Assembly (NCBI RefSeq): GCF_003993795.1
Contig: NZ_RWKV01000016.1
Span: forward strand, 434,001 to 498,000
Length of the DNA stretch: 64,000 nucleotides
Source of the DNA: Aquabacter cavernae
Lineage (GTDB): Bacteria; Pseudomonadota; Alphaproteobacteria; Rhizobiales; Xanthobacteraceae
Direction of reading: 5' to 3'
The notes beneath the pieces are model-generated. The model did no database searches. It saw nothing but the letters and a program-made list of their open reading frames with translations, and was not told where the DNA came from. Position numbers and translations under genes: made by a program. Below, piece by piece: positions 1-7,701 of this stretch (position 1 is the first letter of the stretch; the number at the start of each line of letters is the position of its first letter).

Positions 1-2
1 TC

Positions 3-611
3 CATCCCGAGCCGCATCTGGCGGAGAACCGCCTCAATGACGGGCGCTGCGACCGTCGCGGCCGCTTCTGGTGCGGCACGCGCGATCCCGGCAACGACAA
101 TCCCGGCGGCTCGCTCTATCGGCTGGACCCGGACTTCTCCGTCACCCGCATGGATAGCGGGTTCATCGTCTCCAACGGCATGGCCTTCAGCCCGGACGAC
201 CGGACCCTGGTGTTCGGCGACAGCCGGGGCGACACCATCTGGCAATACGACCTCGACATGGACAGCGGGGCGCTCAGCAACAAGCGGCTCTATCTGTCCA
301 CGGCCGGGCTTCCCTGGCGGGTGGACGGCGCCACCTTCGATGCCGAGGGCTATTATTGGTGCGCGCTGATCGGCCATGGCGCCGTCGGCCGCTTCGACCC
401 GCTCGGCCGCCTGGACCGCATGGTCCTGCTGCCGCTCACGCACCCCACCATGTGCAATTTCGGCGGGCCGGACCTCGGCACCCTCTATGTCACCACATCC
501 TCGGTCCTGGTGCCCGAGGAGGACCGCGCGCGCCAGCCGCTGGCCGGTGCGGTGCTCGCCATCGAGGGGCTGGGGGTGCGCGGCGTGCGCGAACCCCTGT
601 TCGCGGGATGA
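3..611 (+). CDS. SMP-30/gluconolactonase-like lactonase (5' partial)
   Basis: C-terminal two thirds of an SMP-30/LRE-type six-bladed beta-propeller lactonase; the start lies before the window and the first complete codon is at 3. The family opens sugar or organic-acid lactones with a divalent metal. NRLNDGRCDRRGRFWCGT near the window start matches the family's metal-site Asn-Asp-Gly region and its FWxGT strand. SNGMAFSPDD and VDGATFDAEG are the expected later blade motifs, the second with the metal-binding Asp region. It ends 69 bases before the HMG-CoA-lyase-like gene on the same strand, so it probably leads the catabolic operon. The substrate cannot be read from the sequence. Confidence 0.85.
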   Translation, partial: HPEPHLAENRLNDGRCDRRGRFWCGTRDPGNDNPGGSLYRLDPDFSVTRMDSGFIVSNGMAFSPDDRTLVFGDSRGDTIWQYDLDMDSGALSNKRLYLSTAGLPWRVDGATFDAEGYYWCALIGHGAVGRFDPLGRLDRMVLLPLTHPTMCNFGGPDLGTLYVTTSSVLVPEEDRARQPLAGAVLAIEGLGVRGVREPLFAG

Positions 612-680
612 GACACGCCCGCATGCCGCTTCCCGATCCGCTTTTCCGCCGGGGCCACCCCGCCGCAGCCGGAGCCGACT

Positions 681-1646
681 ATGCCTAGCTTCCCGAAATT
701 CGTTCAGATCAACGAGGAAGGCCCGCGCGAGGGCTTCCAGATCGAGAAGGGGCCGATCCCCACCGATCGCAAGATCGCCCTCATCGATGCCCTCTCCGAG
801 ACCGGGCTCTCGCAGATCCAGACCGTGTCCTACGTCAATCCGGCCCGCGTGCCGGGCATGGCGGATGCCGAGGCGGTGGTGGCCGGTTTCACCGCGAAGC
901 CGGGCGTGCGCTATACGGGCCTGTGGCTCAACGACAAGGGCCTGCTGCGGGCCATCGCGAGCGGCAAGCTGTTCGTGCGCGGCTCCATCTCCCTCACGGC
1001 CTCCGAGGCGTTCCTCCAGCGCAACCAGCAGCGCACCATGGAACAGAACATCGCCGCCCAGGACGGCATGGTGGCGATCTTCAAGGCTAATGGCGTGACC
1101 GTGGACCGGGGCGCGATCATGGCCGCGTTCGGCTGCAATTATCAGGGCGAGATCACGCCCGCCGACGTGCTCCGGCAGGTGGAAGCTATCCTGGAGGTGG
1201 CGGGCCGTCACGACCTGCCCATTTCCATCGTCTCCCTGGCGGACACCATGGGCTGGGCGACGCCGGACAAGATCCGCCGCACCGTGGGCGCGGTGCGCGA
1301 GCGCCATCCCGACCTGCGCATCGCCCTGCATCTGCACGACACGCGCGGCATGGGGATCGCCAATGCTTATGCCGGCCTTGAAATGGGCGTCGATACATTC
1401 GACGCGGCGGTCGCCGGTCTCGGCGGGTGCCCGTTCGCGGCCAATGCGGGCGCGGCCGGGAATGTCTGCACGGAGGACCTGGTCTTCATGCTGCACGAAA
1501 TGGGCATCGAAACCGGTATCGACCTGGAACGGCTGAACGACGCCGCGCGCCTCGCGGAAGACATTGTGGGCCATCCCCTCCCCGGCAGCGTGAAGATCGG
1601 CGGGAGCCTCACGGCGCTCCGCCAGCGCATCGCCGGCCACGCCTGA
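681..1646 (+). CDS. Hydroxymethylglutaryl-CoA lyase-like TIM-barrel enzyme
   Basis: 321-aa member of the HMGL-like (DRE-TIM) metallolyase family, which cleaves 3-hydroxy-3-methylglutaryl-CoA or related 3-hydroxyacyl-CoAs retro-aldol fashion. Visible features are the N-terminal GPREGFQIE motif, the [10 protein letters not shown] metal ligands (His-x-His and Asp) and the lyase signature GLGGCPFA followed by GNVCTEDL. The Cys of GGCP is the family's catalytic residue. In GPREG the usual Arg-Asp of the first strand is Arg-Glu, which may shift metal binding or substrate range. The ATG at 681 begins [14 protein letters not shown]. The aldolase gene starts 10 bases downstream, pointing to co-transcription and a shared pathway that yields a small keto acid plus an acyl-CoA. 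Confidence 0.88.
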   Translation: MPSFPKFVQINEEGPREGFQIEKGPIPTDRKIALIDALSETGLSQIQTVSYVNPARVPGMADAEAVVAGFTAKPGVRYTGLWLNDKGLLRAIASGKLFVRGSISLTASEAFLQRNQQRTMEQNIAAQDGMVAIFKANGVTVDRGAIMAAFGCNYQGEITPADVLRQVEAILEVAGRHDLPISIVSLADTMGWATPDKIRRTVGAVRERHPDLRIALHLHDTRGMGIANAYAGLEMGVDTFDAAVAGLGGCPFAANAGAAGNVCTEDLVFMLHEMGIETGIDLERLNDAARLAEDIVGHPLPGSVKIGGSLTALRQRIAGHA

Positions 1647-1656
1647 GGAGGCCCCG

Positions 1657-2481
1657 ATGGACCCGTCGAACGCAGCCCTCCACGCACCGGCCAACGCCTT
1701 CAAGCGCCAGCTCTATTCGGGACAGCCGCAGATCGGCCTGTGGGCCGGCCTCGCGGATGCCTATGTCACCGAACTGCTCGCCACCGCCGGCTTTCACTGG
1801 CTGCTGGTGGACGCCGAGCACGCCCCCAACGACCTGCGCTCCATCCTCGGGCAGCTCCAGGCCATCGCCCCCTATGCCAGCGCAGCGGTGGTTCGCCCGC
1901 CGGTGGGCGAAACCTGGATGATCAAGCGCCTGCTGGATATCGGCGCGCAGTCGCTGCTGATCCCCATGGTGGAGAGCGCGGCGCAGGCCGAGGCACTGGT
2001 GGCGGCCACCCGCTTTCCGCCCCACGGCGTGCGCGGCGTCGGGCTCGCTTTGGCCCGCGCCTCCGCCTTCAACGCGCGGACCCGCTATATGGACAGCGCC
2101 AGCGCGGAAATTTGCCTGCTGGTGCAGGTGGAATCCGCCCTCGGCCTGGAGAATATCGAGGCCATCGCGAAGGTGGACGGCATCGACGGCATCTTCATCG
2201 GCCCCGCCGATCTGGCCGCATCCCTGGGACATCCCGGCAATCCCGCTCACCCGGACGTCCAGGGCACCATCGATGACGCCCTGCGCCGCATTCAGGCGGC
2301 CGGAAACCGGGCGGGCATCCTGACCTCCGATAACAAGCTGGCGCAGCACTATCTCGATCTGGGCGCCAGCTTCGTCGCCGTGGGCACCGACGTCACCTTG
2401 CTCGCCAATGCGGCTCGGACCCTCGCGGCGCGGTTCGGCTGCCGGCCGGAGACCGCGCCCGCACCGGCCGGCCCCTACTGA
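1657..2481 (+). CDS. HpcH/HpaI-family class II aldolase
   Basis: 274-aa metal-dependent pyruvate aldolase of the HpcH/HpaI (4-hydroxy-2-oxoheptanedioate / 2-keto-3-deoxyglucarate aldolase) group. Family residues are clear: DAEHAPNDL with the catalytic His, the VRPP Arg that contacts the keto acid, [19 protein letters not shown] with the metal-ligand Glu, and [17 protein letters not shown] with the metal-ligand Asp. The length fits the family, although the N-terminus is slightly extended. An AGGAGG-like site (gaggaggcc) precedes the ATG. It sits 10 bases after the HMGL-like gene and shortly before the solute receptor gene. The exact hydroxy-keto-acid substrate is unknown. Confidence 0.88.
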   Translation: MDPSNAALHAPANAFKRQLYSGQPQIGLWAGLADAYVTELLATAGFHWLLVDAEHAPNDLRSILGQLQAIAPYASAAVVRPPVGETWMIKRLLDIGAQSLLIPMVESAAQAEALVAATRFPPHGVRGVGLALARASAFNARTRYMDSASAEICLLVQVESALGLENIEAIAKVDGIDGIFIGPADLAASLGHPGNPAHPDVQGTIDDALRRIQAAGNRAGILTSDNKLAQHYLDLGASFVAVGTDVTLLANAARTLAARFGCRPETAPAPAGPY

Positions 2482-2546
2482 AACACCCGATGCCGATGCG
2501 CCGCAGGCCCATCGCGCGCCGTTCGAATAACAGGGAGGAGAAACAC

Positions 2547-3521
2547 ATGATGAAAAAGACGCTACTGACCGCCGTGACGGCGGGCGCCATGGCCCTGGGT
2601 CTGCTGGCGCCCTCGGCCCAGGCCGCCGGCTATCCCGACAAGGCGGTGAAGATCATCGTTCCGTTCGCCCCCGGCGGCCTCACGGACATTCTCGCCCGCA
2701 TCATCGCCCAGCGCCTTCAGGAGCGCAGCGGGCAGCCCTTCGTGGTGGATAACCGGCCCGGCGCGGGCGGCAATACCGGCATGGAAGCGGTCGCCCGCTC
2801 GGCGCCCGATGGCTACACGCTCGGCATGATCATCACCTCCCATGCCATCAACATGACCATGCCGCCGAAGCCCAATTACGACGTGGTCAAGGACCTCACG
2901 CCCATCTCGATCCTGACCCTGTCCAACAATGTGCTGGTGGTGAACAACAAGCTGCCGGTGAACTCCGTCAAGGAGCTGATCGCCTACGGCAAGGAGAAGG
3001 ATCGCAACCTGACCTTCGCCTCCTCCGGCAACGGCACGACGCCGCATCTGTCGGGCGAATTGTTCAAGCAGATGACCGGCGTGAACATGACCCACATCCC
3101 CTATCGCGGCGCGGGCCCGGCCATGGTGGATGTGATCGGCGGGAACGTGCCCATCATGTTCGACGCCATCTCCACCGCCGAGCCGCACATCCGCAGCGGA
3201 GCCGTGCGCGCCCTGGCGGTGACGGGCATCGAGCGGTCCCCGCTTCTGCCCAACGTGCCCACCATGGAAGAGGCCGGCCTGAAGGGCTATCGCATCGATG
3301 GCTGGCTGGGCCTCGTGGCCCCCGCCGGGACGCCCACGGCCGCGCTCCAGTGGCTCTCGGCCCAGACCACGGAAATCATGAGCGACCCCGAGGTCCAGAA
3401 GAAGCTCATCGATCAGGGCATGATCGTCGCGAACTATACCGGTCAGGCCGCGAGCGACTTCATCGCCAATGAAGTCAAGAAGTGGAATTCCATCGTCGTG
3501 AACAGCGGGGCGAGCCAATGA
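2547..3521 (+). CDS. Bug/TctC-type periplasmic solute-binding receptor
   Basis: 324-aa extracytoplasmic binding protein of the Bug (TctC-like) family that delivers carboxylates to tripartite tricarboxylate transporters. It begins with a Sec signal peptide (MMKKT, then an Ala/Leu-rich core ending PSAQA-AGYPDK). The mature part has VKIIVPFAPGGLTDILAR, VVDNRPGAGGNTG and the IPYRGAGPAMVDVIGG loop, all hallmark Bug motifs. I chose the ATG at 2547 because GGGAGGAG lies just upstream and the signal peptide starts cleanly there; an upstream in-frame start would put charged residues in front. No TctA/TctB permease is in the window, so this is an orphan receptor. Its stop codon overlaps the next gene (ATGA). 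Confidence 0.92.
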   Translation: MMKKTLLTAVTAGAMALGLLAPSAQAAGYPDKAVKIIVPFAPGGLTDILARIIAQRLQERSGQPFVVDNRPGAGGNTGMEAVARSAPDGYTLGMIITSHAINMTMPPKPNYDVVKDLTPISILTLSNNVLVVNNKLPVNSVKELIAYGKEKDRNLTFASSGNGTTPHLSGELFKQMTGVNMTHIPYRGAGPAMVDVIGGNVPIMFDAISTAEPHIRSGAVRALAVTGIERSPLLPNVPTMEEAGLKGYRIDGWLGLVAPAGTPTAALQWLSAQTTEIMSDPEVQKKLIDQGMIVANYTGQAASDFIANEVKKWNSIVVNSGASQ

Positions 3522-4909
3522 CAACCGCGCTGATCCCCCCTGCCGCGACGCGCCTCGGCGCGGATCTCGCGCGCTTCGCGGATGCCGACTTCGCGCCGGC
3601 CGTCTGGGAGAAGGCCAAGGCCTGCGTTCTGGATTCCGTCGGCCTCGCGGCCATCGCCCGCGAGGAGAACACCACCCGCGCCATGGCCGATCTCGTCTCG
3701 CCCGCCGCCCCGGGAGCGGCGGCGGGACGCATCTGGCCCTATGGAAAGCGCGCGCCGCTATCGGAGGCGGTCACCGCCAACGCGGTCGCGGTTCACGGCC
3801 ATTTCCACGATGATTCCGACCCCGCCTCCTGGTGCCATCCCGGTTCGCTGATCGCCCCCGTGGCCCTGGGCCTGGCGGAGGCCAACGGCGCCTCCGTCGG
3901 CACGGCCCTGCGCGGGCTCATCGCGGGCTATTCCGTGCTCAACTGGCTGGGCGACAAGGAGCATGTGGCCCATGCCCTGATCCAGCGGGGCGTGCGCACC
4001 AGCCCGTGCTTCGGCACCATCGGCGCCGCCGCGGCGGCCTCGGTCTGTCTCGGCCTCGACGCGGTCCAGAGCGCCAATGCCATCTCCATCGCCGCCAGCA
4101 TCACCGGGGGCACCCTGGCGCCCCTGCGCGCCGGATCGGACGAATGGCGGGTGCAGAATGCGCAGGCCGCCCGGGGCGGGTTGCTGGCGGCCCAACTGGC
4201 GCAGCGCGGCGTGGTGGGCGCGGCCGGCGCCCTCGAAGGGCCGAAGGGGCTGCTCCAGGCCCTGGCCGGGCTTTCCGACATCCCCGAGGGCTGGCAATCG
4301 CCCCTGAGGGAAGAGGCGATTCTGGACATCTACGCCAAGCCCTGGGCGACGCTGGGCGACAACATGGCAGCCGTCCGCGCGGCCCGCCTTATGGTAGAAG
4401 ACGGCATCGATCCCGCCGCGATAACCTCCGTGGAGGTCTATATCTGGCGGGCCTTCTTCGACTATCCTGGCACGTCGTATCGGGGCCCGTTCGACCTGCC
4501 GGTGCAAGCGCTCGCCAGCACCGCCTTCGCCACCGCCGCCATGCTGATGCTGGGCGATCTCGAATATGACGTCTCCCTCGACCAGCGCACCAATCCGGCC
4601 CTGCTGGACCTGATCGCCAAGACCAAGGTGCTGCCCAGCGACGAGGGCGGGAAGCTGGCCTCCACCCTGACCGTCACGTTCGCGGACGGCACATCCCGCA
4701 CCCGCCGGGCGTCCGAGGCGCCGCGCACCTGGCTTTATCATGACGCCCCCCGCGCCATTGAGGTCCTCGACCGCCGCATGTCGCAGTGCGGGCACCCGGC
4801 CGGCAAGGGCGCGGCCTGCGCCGAGGCCCTGTTCGCGCCCGCAGGAGACGATCTCTCCATGGCCGCCTTCCTTGAGCAATTGGCGCCCTGGGGCCCGTCT
4901 CACCCCTGA
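3518..4909 (+). CDS. MmgE/PrpD-family protein
   Basis: 463-aa MmgE/PrpD-fold protein, the family of 2-methylcitrate dehydratase and cis-aconitate decarboxylase. It is recognisable from the N-terminal helical domain (FWEKAKACVLDSVG-like region), AVHGHFHDDSD, GYSVLNWLGD and the C-terminal alpha/beta domain with the RRASEAPR segment. The ATG at 3518 overlaps the receptor gene stop (ATGA), so translation is coupled. Members of this family in clusters with Bug receptors and HMGL/HpcH enzymes usually act on unsaturated or branched di- and tricarboxylates. The substrate cannot be named from sequence, and true dehydratase activity is an inference from the family. Confidence 0.85.
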   Translation: MTTALIPPAATRLGADLARFADADFAPAVWEKAKACVLDSVGLAAIAREENTTRAMADLVSPAAPGAAAGRIWPYGKRAPLSEAVTANAVAVHGHFHDDSDPASWCHPGSLIAPVALGLAEANGASVGTALRGLIAGYSVLNWLGDKEHVAHALIQRGVRTSPCFGTIGAAAAASVCLGLDAVQSANAISIAASITGGTLAPLRAGSDEWRVQNAQAARGGLLAAQLAQRGVVGAAGALEGPKGLLQALAGLSDIPEGWQSPLREEAILDIYAKPWATLGDNMAAVRAARLMVEDGIDPAAITSVEVYIWRAFFDYPGTSYRGPFDLPVQALASTAFATAAMLMLGDLEYDVSLDQRTNPALLDLIAKTKVLPSDEGGKLASTLTVTFADGTSRTRRASEAPRTWLYHDAPRAIEVLDRRMSQCGHPAGKGAACAEALFAPAGDDLSMAAFLEQLAPWGPSHP

Positions 4910-5001
4910 CCCATCGCCTCTAACGTTTTGAAAAAGAACACGTTGTCCGACCAGTCCGCATTGCGGGCCGGTCGGCGCGTGCCTAAACCGAGGACTTCGC
5001 C

Positions 5002-6213
5002 GTGCATCACGCCGCCACCACCGACAATGCCTATCGCCTGCCTGACGACATCCAGGAATTCTGCGAGGTCGCCCGCCGGATCGTGCGGGACGAGCTCCTG
5101 CCGCTGGAGCAGGAATATCTCGCCAGCTCCAACCACGCCTATGGCGTCAAGGAGACCATCAACCTGAAGAATGTCTTCGGCCCCAAGGTGGTGGACCGGC
5201 TCACGGACCTGTCCAAGGAGACCGGCCTGTGGAACCTGATGGTGCCGGAGGAGCACGGCGGCGCGGGCCTCTCCATGCTGGCGCAGGTGGCGATCCTGGA
5301 GCAGTTCAACTACACGCCCGTGCCCTTCCCCTTCGCCAATGTTCCCAACATCCTCTATTTCTGCAGCGGCCCGCAGATCGAGAAATATCTGAACCCGGTC
5401 ATCTCCGGCGAGAAGACCACCTGCTTCGCCCAGACCGAGCCCAATGCAGGCTCCGACCCCGGCGGAATGATGCAGACGCGCGCGGTGCGCGATGGCGACG
5501 GGTGGGTCATCAACGGGACCAAGATGTGGATCTCCATGGCGGCGGAGTCGGACATCATCATGGTCCAGGCCGTCACCGATCCCGAGAAGCGCCAGCGCGG
5601 CGGCATCACCATGTTCCTGGTGGACCGCAACAATCCCGGCGTGAAGATCGAGGAAGGCGGAATCCGCACCTGGCTCGGCCCGAAGCCGTCCCAATATGTG
5701 GTCCATTTCGACAATTGCCGTGTGAAGGACGAAGACGTTCTCGGCGAGGTGGGCGGCGGCTTCTCCATGGGGCAGCGGTGGCTGACCATTCACGACCGCC
5801 TGCTCCGGGGGCCCTATGCGCTGGGGAAGATGCAGCGCTCCCTCGACATGTCCGTGGAATGGGCGAAGCAGCGCGTCACCTTTGGCCGCCCCATCGCGGA
5901 GCGCCAGGCCATTCAATGGAAGCTGGCCGACATCCATATCGATATCGAAGCCCTGAGGGCGCTCACCTATTCCGTCGCCGCGCGCGCCGATGCGGGCGAG
6001 GACGTGCGGGCCGAGGCGGCGCTCGTGAAGCTGGTCTCGACGGAATGGGGCGCGCGGAGCGTCAACGAGGCCATTCAGATTCACGGAGCCATGGGCGAGG
6101 CGCTGGAACTGCCGCTCACCCTATTCTACCGCTATCTGCGCCACGCGCAGATCGGTGGTGGAACGAGCGAGATCCAGCGTGTCCTCATCGCTCGTAAGCT
6201 CCTGAAGGGATGA
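5002..6213 (+). CDS. Acyl-CoA dehydrogenase family protein
   Basis: 403-aa FAD-dependent acyl-CoA dehydrogenase, oxidising an acyl-CoA to the 2-enoyl-CoA. Motifs are CFAQTEPNAGSDPGG (FAD and substrate loop), WVINGTKMWIS, the QRVTFGRPIAERQAIQWKLAD helix and C-terminal IHGAMG and GGGTSEIQR. The position that carries the catalytic Glu in medium-chain enzymes (EGT) is Gly here, so the base would have to lie elsewhere, as in the isovaleryl/long-chain type, or the enzyme is divergent. The GTG at 5002 is the likely start. It is separated by 92 bases from the MmgE/PrpD gene and is the last gene before a hairpin. Confidence 0.88.
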   Translation: MHHAATTDNAYRLPDDIQEFCEVARRIVRDELLPLEQEYLASSNHAYGVKETINLKNVFGPKVVDRLTDLSKETGLWNLMVPEEHGGAGLSMLAQVAILEQFNYTPVPFPFANVPNILYFCSGPQIEKYLNPVISGEKTTCFAQTEPNAGSDPGGMMQTRAVRDGDGWVINGTKMWISMAAESDIIMVQAVTDPEKRQRGGITMFLVDRNNPGVKIEEGGIRTWLGPKPSQYVVHFDNCRVKDEDVLGEVGGGFSMGQRWLTIHDRLLRGPYALGKMQRSLDMSVEWAKQRVTFGRPIAERQAIQWKLADIHIDIEALRALTYSVAARADAGEDVRAEAALVKLVSTEWGARSVNEAIQIHGAMGEALELPLTLFYRYLRHAQIGGGTSEIQRVLIARKLLKG

Positions 6214-6220
6214 TCGTAGC

Positions 6221-6250
6221 CCCCGTCCCATCGCGTTTGGTGGGACGGGG
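6221..6250 (+). terminator. Hairpin after the catabolic cluster
   Basis: CCCCGTCCCA and TGGGACGGGG form a 10-bp perfect stem with a 10-base loop, 7 bases after the acyl-CoA dehydrogenase stop. There is no U-tract, so it may be a transcript-stabilising or Rho-assisted end rather than a classic intrinsic terminator. Confidence 0.55.
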
Positions 6251-6341
6251 AACTGCATTGCGAAGGAGCGGTAGTCCCGGGCTGCCGAGGATCACGCATG
6301 GGACAGCGGGTTGGCGGTTTGATCCTCAATCGCCATACCGC

Positions 6342-6605
6342 TCAGGATGTCAGCATCCTCCCGGGTGGCCCGTGTTTTTCTGTCAGGGCGACAAGCTCCG
6401 GCCAGGTGTTTAGTCCCGGCATTTGATGGATTGGATTAAGCGTGAACTGTTCCGGCTCTAAAGCCCAGCGTTTGCAGATCCACTCGCAAGGCGTGAGGCC
6501 TTGGAGGGTCTTCAAGCGGTTGCCGAAATTGGAGGCTGAGCGTAGTCCTGAGGTGACGTTCGAGCTGGTTGTGGTTGTCGTAGTGGGACCTTCTGCTTTT
6601 CGGTC
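6342..6605 (-). pseudogene. IS481-type transposase C-terminal remnant, frameshifted
   Basis: On the minus strand, two adjacent frames together give the C-terminal end of an IS481-like integrase. The first reads HYDNHNQLERHL. After a frame change it reads NFGNRLKTLQGLTPCEWICK, then a tail with RWALEPEQFTLNP and HQMPGLNTWPEL, to a stop at 6342-6344. These match the usual (KRLKTLKGLTPYEFICK-like) end of the family. The catalytic DDE part is missing and no full ORF exists, so the element is dead. It marks the left edge of the accessory region after the catabolic cluster. Confidence 0.72.
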
Positions 6606-6946
6606 ACCTCAGGGCGCAAGCGCAGGTCGAGTTATGACCATTTGGTCAGGAGCGGCGAGCGCGGCGCAAAAATCAAAAGTTTTGAGACGTCTGCCGTATG
6701 CAGCAATCACAATGGCTTAGGCGTCTCATTTTTTAGTCTCGAAAGTGCTGAGGCACGGCTCGAGCCAAGCCCCCCTTGCAAGCATTGTTCGCTCAGCGAG
6801 CCACCCAGCGGCCGTGTCGCCGGCATGTATAAGGTGTCGCCTCTAATGGGCGCTGAATGGGGACTGGGGGGCAGCGCAGGCTTCGAAATCCTTTCTTGCA
6901 TGCGGTAGTAAGCTTGCCTACCATCGGACAAAAGGAGAACCACTTA
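6606..6946. other. Non-coding junction sequence before the toxin-antitoxin pair
   Basis: About 340 bases with no convincing gene. It contains GAGACG and CGTCTC facing each other (around 6683 and 6720) next to A/T runs. That resembles a weak hairpin or an old transposon end, but no element could be assigned. The last 20 bases hold the AAAGGAG ribosome site of the antitoxin. Confidence 0.4.
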
Positions 6947-7228
6947 ATGGCCAACGTCGAGAAGGTGAGTGTCGCGCTCACGCCGGAAATGGCGGCGATG
7001 ATGCGCGAGGCGGTGGATACCGGCGAATACGCGTCCGCGAGCGAGGTCATGCGCGAGGCGTTGCGCGATTGGAAGTATCGGCGGGCTCAGCGTGCCAAGG
7101 CCATCGAAGAATTGGGCCGCTTGTGGGATGCTGGTATGGGCAGCGGGCCGGCCGTCGATGGCGAAGAAGCCTTTGCCAGAATTAAAATGAACCTCGACGA
7201 CAAGATTGCCCAGCGTGGAGAAGAATGA
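6947..7228 (+). CDS. parD: ParD-family type II antitoxin
   Basis: 93-aa ribbon-helix-helix antitoxin. The N-terminal [20 protein letters not shown] strand and helix, followed by [17 protein letters not shown], is the ParD DNA-binding and dimerisation pattern. The C-terminal part ([10 protein letters not shown] to the end) would wrap the toxin. The ATG at 6947 has AAAGGAG 9 bases upstream; the longer upstream in-frame reading lacks support. It overlaps parE by 4 bases (ATGA), the usual antitoxin-first arrangement. ParD/ParE complexes normally repress their own promoter; no clear operator was seen. Confidence 0.92.
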   Translation: MANVEKVSVALTPEMAAMMREAVDTGEYASASEVMREALRDWKYRRAQRAKAIEELGRLWDAGMGSGPAVDGEEAFARIKMNLDDKIAQRGEE

Positions 7229-7509
7229 GCTACCGTCTTCGACCGCAAGCCGAGGCGGATATCGAGGCCATCACCCTTTATATCGCAGAAGATAACCCGT
7301 CGGCTGCCTTACGCTGGTACGAAGAGCTGCAACGACATTGTCAGCGGATCGGAGACATGCCGGGCATCGGCGTTGCGAGGCCGCAGGTGCGACCTGATCT
7401 GAGAAGCCTTCCGGTCGGCAATTACTTGATCTTGTACCGTCAGGTCGATGAGGGGGCGGAGATCGTCCGTGTCGTGCATGGCGCACGACAGTGGGAAGAC
7501 CTTCTCTAG
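7225..7509 (+). CDS. parE: ParE/RelE-superfamily toxin
   Basis: 94-aa toxin of the ParE branch. [33 protein letters not shown], the [24 protein letters not shown] core and the [12 protein letters not shown] end are typical ParE motifs. ParE toxins inhibit DNA gyrase; this target is taken from the family and not visible here. It is translationally coupled to the antitoxin. The pair probably stabilises the accessory region. Confidence 0.92.
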   Translation: MSYRLRPQAEADIEAITLYIAEDNPSAALRWYEELQRHCQRIGDMPGIGVARPQVRPDLRSLPVGNYLILYRQVDEGAEIVRVVHGARQWEDLL

Positions 7510-7701
7510 ACTGCCGCTGTTGACCCATACCTGCCCCTCGACTGCCCCTTCAGCGACGTCCGCTTTGCGCCCCCATTACCGTCATTTAGCGATCTTGTGC
7601 GAGATCCTGAGAGCTGCCGTCTAACGTCACATCACCACGTTGAACCTTTTGGGGTTGGCTCGGTACACGGGAGCCGGGTCCGCGGGATCCGGATAACACG
7701 C

